From assembly GCA_938091145.1 (NCBI GenBank), contig CALKMS010000052.1, forward strand, positions 1 to 10,514: a stretch of 10,514 bases of DNA, given 5' to 3'. Origin of the DNA: an uncultured bacterium. GTDB lineage: Bacteria; Actinomycetota; Aquicultoria; SKW223; CALKMS01. How positions within the stretch are numbered: position 1 is the stretch's first letter; every line of letters starts with the position of its first letter. The notes beneath the pieces were generated by a model, which saw only the letters and a program-made list of their open reading frames with translations, searched no databases and was not told the origin of the DNA. Both the position numbers and the translations under genes were made by a program. Positions 6,191 to 10,514 of the stretch are shown piece by piece.

Positions 6191-7091
6191 ATCTTTTCCT
6201 CCTTTAAAAAAAACCAAGCTTGAACTGGTGGTTGTTACGGGTCTTTCGGGTGCCGGGAGGACGGAAGCGGTCAGAGCTCTTGAAGATATGGGCTATTTTT
6301 GCGTTGACAACTTACCACCAGCTTTTCTTTTAAATTTAGTGGAGCTGTTTTCACTGGAAGGGAGTAGAGTTAAACAAGTGGCGGTTGTCTCTGATGTTCG
6401 AAGTCGGGAATATTTTCCAAAGCTTTATCAGGTGCTAGATGAGTTGAAAACTATGAAGAATATTAAGTTTCAAATTCTTTTTCTTGAAGCTCGTGATGAT
6501 ATATTAATCAAGAGGTACAAGGAAACCCGTCGCCGCCATCCTCTTTCTGAGACAGGAGAGATTATTGAAGGGATAAAAGAAGAGAGAAATCTATTGGCAA
6601 AATTAAAGGAGAAAGCCGATATTATTATTGACACTTCTGATCTTGAAGTTTATGAACTAAGAAGCAAAATTAGGCAGGAGTTTCAGGGACCGGCGGGCAA
6701 GAAGACTTTAAGAATTACTGTTTCTTCTTTTGGTTATAAATATGGTTTGCCAGCTGATGCTGACATTGTAATGGATGTTCGTTTTCTGCCCAATCCCCAC
6801 TACGTTCCGGAAATAAGACATTTTTCTGGGGAAGAGAAGAAAATTAAAGATTTTGTTTTATCAAAAAAGGTTACCAAGGATTTCTTGGAAAGTTTCGAAA
6901 AACTTTTAACTTTTTTGATTCCCCATTACATTAAGGAGGGAAAAACCCACCTTTTAATTGCTCTGGGTTGTACAGGTGGGACTCATCGCTCAGTAGTTTT
7001 AGCTGAAGAATTGGGAAAGTTTTTGAAAGAAAAAAAATACAGAGTCAATGTTTCCCATAGAGATTTAGGAAAAGACCGATTTGAGGTTTAA
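6177..7091 (+). CDS. rapZ: RNase adapter / nucleotide-binding protein RapZ (YvcJ family)
   Basis: A P-loop protein of 304 residues that binds nucleotides. In E. coli RapZ controls GlmZ small-RNA decay and cell-wall sugar synthesis; in Bacillus YvcJ has GTPase activity and affects competence. The Walker A region GLSGAGRT (22-29) is followed by EAVRALEDMGYFCVDNLPP, a family signature. The C-terminal domain shows HYVPEIRHFSG (208-218), GCTGGTHRSV (264-273) and HRDLGKD (294-300). The catalytic-type Lys of Walker A is Arg, a substitution I associate with actinobacterial RapZ. The ATG at 6177 lies in the end of the membrane-protein gene with no ribosome site, which suggests translational coupling; the 15 residues before the core may be an extension. 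The usual next gene, yvcK, is missing, and whiA starts 2 bp after the stop. Confidence 0.95.
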   Translation: MKKTESFPPLKKTKLELVVVTGLSGAGRTEAVRALEDMGYFCVDNLPPAFLLNLVELFSLEGSRVKQVAVVSDVRSREYFPKLYQVLDELKTMKNIKFQILFLEARDDILIKRYKETRRRHPLSETGEIIEGIKEERNLLAKLKEKADIIIDTSDLEVYELRSKIRQEFQGPAGKKTLRITVSSFGYKYGLPADADIVMDVRFLPNPHYVPEIRHFSGEEKKIKDFVLSKKVTKDFLESFEKLLTFLIPHYIKEGKTHLLIALGCTGGTHRSVVLAEELGKFLKEKKYRVNVSHRDLGKDRFEV

Positions 7092-7093
7092 GG

Positions 7094-8032
7094 ATGCTTA
7101 CTTTTAACGCTAAAATAAAAGAAGAGTTAATGTCTAAGCCGAGGCTTCGAAATTGTTGTCGAAAGGCCGAACTAGCTGCTTTTCTCTGGCAAAATGGATA
7201 TTTAAAACTGGAAGGAAAAAGAGGTGTTGGCGCCAGTATTTACTTAACTTCTCCTGCGCTGGTTAGGTATGTACTGAAACTTGTTTCTCCTTTTAATCTT
7301 GATAGCCTTGTAGAGCAAAAAAAGATCAGAGGCCGGCGGGAGTGGCGGCTAATTTTTTTACCTTCCAAGCGGTTTTATCAGTTTTACTCTGAGCTATCAA
7401 TTTTTAGTGGGGGACTGAAGCTCGTGGATTTAGAGGGTGAAAGCAAAGAACTTCCCAGTTGTTGCAAGTTTTCTTTTTTGCGAGCGATTTTTCTTTCAGC
7501 CGGTTATCTATGTTTAGCCAGCAAAGGCTACCATCTTGAGCTTCACATAAAAACGGATGAGTTGAGAAATTTCGTTAATTGTTTATTGATGGAGTTTGGG
7601 CTAAAACCAAAGGAAGTTCAAAGGGAAAGCAACCGGGTGATTTATTTAAAAAGTTTTACTGATGTTGAGTTTTTCCTGGCTCGTCTCGGAGCTAAAAAAA
7701 CTCTTTTCGAGCTTGAGGACAAGAGAGCCATTAAATCACTGAAAGAATCGATTAATCGCCAAGTCAATTGCATTACAGCAAACTTGAGGAAGCTTAGTCA
7801 AGCTGCAGTTACTCATATTGATTGCATTCGAAAAATAGAAAAGAATTATTCTTTAGAAAAGTTGCCCCCCGGCTTGCAAGAGATTGCTTGGTTGCGATTA
7901 AAATATCCATACTTGAGCTTAAAAGAGTTAGGCGAGAAAACAATGCCGCCAATTTCCAAGTCGGCGGTTAATAACCGATTAAGGCGGCTGAAATATTGGT
8001 CGGAAAGGTTTGACCAAAAAAGTAATTTTTAA
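7094..8032 (+). CDS. whiA: DNA-binding regulator WhiA
   Basis: WhiA is a Gram-positive transcription factor and cell-division-associated protein, required for sporulation septation in Streptomyces. The 312-residue protein shows the expected parts: an N-terminal segment FNAKIKEEL (4-12) and CCRKAELAAFL (21-31); a LAGLIDADG-homing-endonuclease-like domain with CCKFSFLRAIFLSAGYL (123-139) and GYHLEL; the linker NRQVNCITANLRKLSQAAV (221-239); and a C-terminal helix-turn-helix, SLKELGE then PPISKSAVNNRLRRL (275-299). The endonuclease catalytic residues are normally lost in this family, so DNA binding rather than cleavage is expected. ATG 7094 follows rapZ by 2 bp, with GAGG at 7083-7086 as the ribosome site inside the end of rapZ. 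Confidence 0.95.
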   Translation: MLTFNAKIKEELMSKPRLRNCCRKAELAAFLWQNGYLKLEGKRGVGASIYLTSPALVRYVLKLVSPFNLDSLVEQKKIRGRREWRLIFLPSKRFYQFYSELSIFSGGLKLVDLEGESKELPSCCKFSFLRAIFLSAGYLCLASKGYHLELHIKTDELRNFVNCLLMEFGLKPKEVQRESNRVIYLKSFTDVEFFLARLGAKKTLFELEDKRAIKSLKESINRQVNCITANLRKLSQAAVTHIDCIRKIEKNYSLEKLPPGLQEIAWLRLKYPYLSLKELGEKTMPPISKSAVNNRLRRLKYWSERFDQKSNF

Positions 8033-8046
8033 AGGAGGGATGGTAG

Positions 8047-9039
8047 ATGAGTCGAAAAGTTGGAATAAATGGTTTTGGAAGGATTGGCCGTCAATTTTTG
8101 AGGCGAGCACTTCAGAGCAAAGGGTTGGAAGTGGTGGCGGTTAACGATTTATCTGACCCAAAAATTTTGGCTCATCTTTTTAAGTATGACTCGGTGCATG
8201 GTATCTATCCGGGTGAGGTAAAAGCTGAAGATAGTTATCTGGTGGTCGATGAACATAAGATAAAAATATTTTCCGAGAAAGATCCAGCCTCTCTTCCTTG
8301 GGGGGAGTTAGGAGTTGAGGTGGCAATTGAGTCTACCGGTTTCTTCACTGATCGAGAAGATGCAGCCAAACACTTAAAAGCTGGAGCCAAAAAGGTAATT
8401 ATTTCGGCTCCTGCTAAAAATCCTGATATCACGGTAGTTTTAGGCGTTAATTTTAACTCTTACCAACCCGAGAATCATCACATAATTTCTAACGCCTCTT
8501 GTACTACTAATTGTCTGGCACCGCTGGCAAAGGTTCTTTTGGATAATTTTGGTTTAGATCGAGGTTACATGACGACTATCCATGCTTATACCAATGATCA
8601 GCGTATTCTTGATATGATTCATAAAGATTTGAGACGTTCACGGGCGGCAGCAATGTCAATTATTCCGACTACTACTGGTGCTGCTAAAGCAATTGGCGAA
8701 GTCATTCCTGAACTTAAAGGCAGAATGGATGGGGTGGCAATGCGAGTTCCTGTCCCTGATGGTTCGGTGGTTGATTTGGTAGCCATTCTGGGGCGGGAGG
8801 TTACTAAGGATGAGGTGAATCAAGCGTTTAGAGAAGCGGCGTCTCTACCTAATTATCAGGGCATTCTTCAGTACACAGAAGATCCGATTGTTTCTGTTGA
8901 TGTAATTGGCAACTCCCATTCTTCGATTTTTGATGCTCAATCGACAATGTGTCAAGGGAGACTGGTGAAAGTGGTTTCTTGGTACGATAACGAGTGGGGT
9001 TATGCTTGTCGTTTGGTTGACCTGGCAAAGTTGGTGTAG
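8047..9039 (+). CDS. gap: Type I glyceraldehyde-3-phosphate dehydrogenase
   Basis: Oxidises and phosphorylates glyceraldehyde-3-phosphate to 1,3-bisphosphoglycerate in glycolysis; the cytoplasmic enzyme is a homotetramer. The 330-residue protein opens with GINGFGRIGR (6-15), the NAD-binding Rossmann motif, and has Asp34 in VNDL, which points to NAD rather than NADP use. The active-site SNASCTTNC (148-156) contains nucleophile Cys152, and the general base is His179 in TTIHAYT. The segments HKDLRRSRAAA and IPTTTGAA, and the end SWYDNEWGY, are also family features. The start ATG 8047 has AGGAGGG at 8033-8039 with a 7-bp spacer, the strongest ribosome site in the operon, fitting high expression. 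It lies 14 bp after whiA and 9 bp before pgk. Confidence 0.97.
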   Translation: MSRKVGINGFGRIGRQFLRRALQSKGLEVVAVNDLSDPKILAHLFKYDSVHGIYPGEVKAEDSYLVVDEHKIKIFSEKDPASLPWGELGVEVAIESTGFFTDREDAAKHLKAGAKKVIISAPAKNPDITVVLGVNFNSYQPENHHIISNASCTTNCLAPLAKVLLDNFGLDRGYMTTIHAYTNDQRILDMIHKDLRRSRAAAMSIIPTTTGAAKAIGEVIPELKGRMDGVAMRVPVPDGSVVDLVAILGREVTKDEVNQAFREAASLPNYQGILQYTEDPIVSVDVIGNSHSSIFDAQSTMCQGRLVKVVSWYDNEWGYACRLVDLAKLV

Positions 9040-9048
9040 AGTTTAACG

Positions 9049-10242
9049 ATGATTAGAAAAAAAACTCTTCGAGATATCGATGTAAAAGGCAAAAAGGTTT
9101 TGGTGAGAGTTGATTACAATGTTCCTTTGGACAGTAAGGGTGAAGTAGCTGATGACACCCGAATAAGAGCAACACTTCCCACTTTGAGGTATCTTATTAG
9201 CCAGGAGGCTAAGACAATATTGATTTCCCATTTAGGAAGACCAAAGGGGAAGATTGATCCAGCTGTAAAGCTTGATCCTATTGCCCGCGCTCTTTCTTCG
9301 CTGTTAGGCCAAGAAGTAAAAAAAGTGGATAAGACGGTAACTGAGGAAGTTAAAGAAGTGGTCAACAATTTGAAAGGCGGCGAGGTGTTGCTCTTAGAGA
9401 ACGTTCGTTTTAACCCTGGGGAAGCAACTAATGACCCTAATTTTGCTCGTCAATTAGCCGATTTGGCAGATATTTATGTTAATGACGCTTTCGGTACTGC
9501 TCATCGTGCTCATGCTTCCACTGTAGGAGTTACTGCTTTCTTACCTTCGGTAGCGGGTTTTCTTTTGGAAGAAGAACTGAGAAACTTGAGTCAGTTGCTT
9601 GAGGCTCCGGCTGCTCCATTTTGTGCGGTTTTAGGAGGCAATAAAGTTTCTGACAAGATAGGAGTTATTAAGAATTTTCTGGGACTGGTGGACTGTTTGA
9701 TTTTGGGAGGTGGGATGTGCTTCACTTTTTTAAAAGCTGGGGGCTTTTCAATTGGCGATTCCATTATTCAGGAAGATTTTTTAAAGGAAGCAGAGTTTCT
9801 CATTGAAAAAGCCTCAAAGGATAAATGTCGGATTCTTTTGCCCGACGATGTTGTTATTGCTAAAGAGATCAGTTCGGAAGCGGAATTCAAAGTGGTGGAA
9901 GTAAAAGATGGAATTCCAAATGGATGGCGAGGGTTGGATATTGGGCCACGGACGGCTGAAAAATACAGTGAAATTATTAGAAATGCCAAAACCGTTTTCT
10001 GGAATGGCCCAATGGGTGTTTTTGAAATTGAGGCTTTTTCTAATGGGACTCGGCAAATTTGCCAAGCTCTGGCAGCTAACCAAGGCGTGACTATTGTGGG
10101 CGGGGGAGACTCAGATGCTGCTTTACGCCGCTTTGCTTCCAAGGATCAGGTGACTTTTGTTTCTACTGGTGGTGGCGCCTGTCTTAAGTTTCTTGAAGGG
10201 ACTCCGCTGCCAGGGGTAGAAGCTTTGGATAATAAGGAGTGA
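9049..10242 (+). CDS. pgk: Phosphoglycerate kinase
   Basis: Transfers phosphate from 1,3-bisphosphoglycerate to ADP, the first ATP-yielding step of glycolysis; it acts as a cytoplasmic monomer. The 397-residue length is normal. The N-terminal substrate domain shows VLVRVDYNVP (17-26), SHLGRPKG (60-67), LLENVRF and VNDAFGTAHRAHAST. The C-terminal nucleotide domain shows LGGNKVSDKI (195-204), FWNGPMGVFE (317-326), GGGDSDAALRRF (351-362) and STGGGACLKFLEG. Several usually conserved positions differ: Asn198 where Ala is usual in GGAK, GGGMCFTFLKA where GGGMANTFLKA is usual, and Asp356 in GGGDSD. The reading frame is intact, so activity is expected. No good ribosome site is visible, and the start is 9 bp after gap, which suggests coupling. 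Confidence 0.96.
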   Translation: MIRKKTLRDIDVKGKKVLVRVDYNVPLDSKGEVADDTRIRATLPTLRYLISQEAKTILISHLGRPKGKIDPAVKLDPIARALSSLLGQEVKKVDKTVTEEVKEVVNNLKGGEVLLLENVRFNPGEATNDPNFARQLADLADIYVNDAFGTAHRAHASTVGVTAFLPSVAGFLLEEELRNLSQLLEAPAAPFCAVLGGNKVSDKIGVIKNFLGLVDCLILGGGMCFTFLKAGGFSIGDSIIQEDFLKEAEFLIEKASKDKCRILLPDDVVIAKEISSEAEFKVVEVKDGIPNGWRGLDIGPRTAEKYSEIIRNAKTVFWNGPMGVFEIEAFSNGTRQICQALAANQGVTIVGGGDSDAALRRFASKDQVTFVSTGGGACLKFLEGTPLPGVEALDNKE

Positions 10243-10244
10243 AA

Positions 10245-10514
10245 ATGAGAAAACCGCTCATTGCTGGTAATTGGAAAATGAATAAAACGGCTTATGAAGC
10301 CGTCCAGCTAGTTCAAGAGCTGAGTTATTTGACCGAGGAAGTTGATCCGGAAAAAGTGGATGTGGTAGTTTGTCCACCTTTTATCGCTTTAAAAAGTGTT
10401 TCTACTTTTGTTGAGTATGAAAAACCCAATTTCAGGTTGGGGGCTCAAAATATGCATTGGGAAGGTAGGTTCAAAGAAAAGACAGAGGAGTTTGTAGAGA
10501 GATTTACTCAATCG
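10245..10514 (+). CDS. tpiA: Triosephosphate isomerase, N-terminal part (runs off window)
   Basis: Interconverts dihydroxyacetone phosphate and glyceraldehyde-3-phosphate. Ninety codons are visible. The start MRKPLIAGNWKMNKT contains catalytic Lys11 in NWKMN; VCPPFIAL (42-49) and LGAQNMHWE (65-73) are also typical. ATG 10245 is 2 bp after the pgk stop, with AAGGAG at 10234-10239 and a 5-bp spacer. After HWE the family has EKGAFTGEIS, but this frame reads GRFKEKTEEFVERFTQS, while a shifted frame reads RGVCREI; see findings. The catalytic His and Glu lie beyond the window, so intactness cannot be judged. Confidence 0.9.
   Translation, partial: MRKPLIAGNWKMNKTAYEAVQLVQELSYLTEEVDPEKVDVVVCPPFIALKSVSTFVEYEKPNFRLGAQNMHWEGRFKEKTEEFVERFTQS

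Noticed and set aside
9768..10142. A 124-codon ORF antisense to pgk
   Set aside because: It is a shadow ORF inside an intact, conserved pgk gene.
1..10514. CRISPR arrays, tRNA/rRNA genes, insertion sequences, known riboswitches
   Set aside because: I found no regularly spaced repeats, no tRNA-like arm patterns, no transposase and no recognisable riboswitch in the intergenic stretches, within the limits of reading by eye.

Overview
The window is an AT-rich bacterial segment with two contrasting halves. It suggests a Gram-positive-type bacterium, probably a low-GC, anaerobic, deep-branching actinobacterial or clostridia-like lineage. The grounds are the order rapZ-whiA-gap-pgk-tpiA (WhiA belongs to Gram-positive bacteria), a RapZ Walker A motif with Arg in place of Lys (a form I associate with actinobacterial RapZ), and a Bacillus-like GSI-alpha glutamine synthetase. 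The phylum call is an inference of moderate confidence.

Layout. Positions 1-158 (minus strand) hold the N-terminus of a B12-binding radical SAM protein that runs off the window. Positions 260 to about 2027 look like a 1.8-kb gene desert, but read on the minus strand they contain collinear fragments of a complete DUF2207 (YciQ-like) membrane protein: signal-like leader, FNGSF segment, IGSKWQ segment, transmembrane segment plus KRGK, AGYV and MDLARKK segments, WKAFRNFF, and a Gly/Ser-rich tail. The fragments are scattered over shifted frames and broken by stops, so this is a decayed pseudogene. A strong rho-independent terminator (2051-2080) separates it from an intact FMN-domain glutamate-synthase-like gene (2113-3705, minus).

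The glutamate-synthase-like gene diverges from glnA (3901-5232, plus). They share a 195-bp intergenic region with a good promoter for the minus-strand gene, a perfect 6+6 palindrome over its -35 box, and three copies of TAATTGTT on the glnA side. Together the two genes suggest an ammonia-assimilation (GS/GOGAT-like) locus. Positions 5233-5839 hold no recognisable gene, only short repeats and a promoter/RBS/short-ORF arrangement that may be the relic of another gene start.

From 5840 to the end is a tightly packed plus-strand operon: a four-helix PF04020 (YvlD/phage-holin-4-like) membrane protein, rapZ, whiA, gap, pgk and the start of tpiA. It joins a nucleotide-binding/RNA-associated regulator (RapZ) and a transcription factor (WhiA) to lower-glycolysis enzymes. 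The yvcK gene that usually sits between rapZ and whiA is absent. The first gene has a -10 box placed as expected for a leaderless mRNA. The visible end of tpiA departs from its family at a conserved motif, which may be a frameshift.
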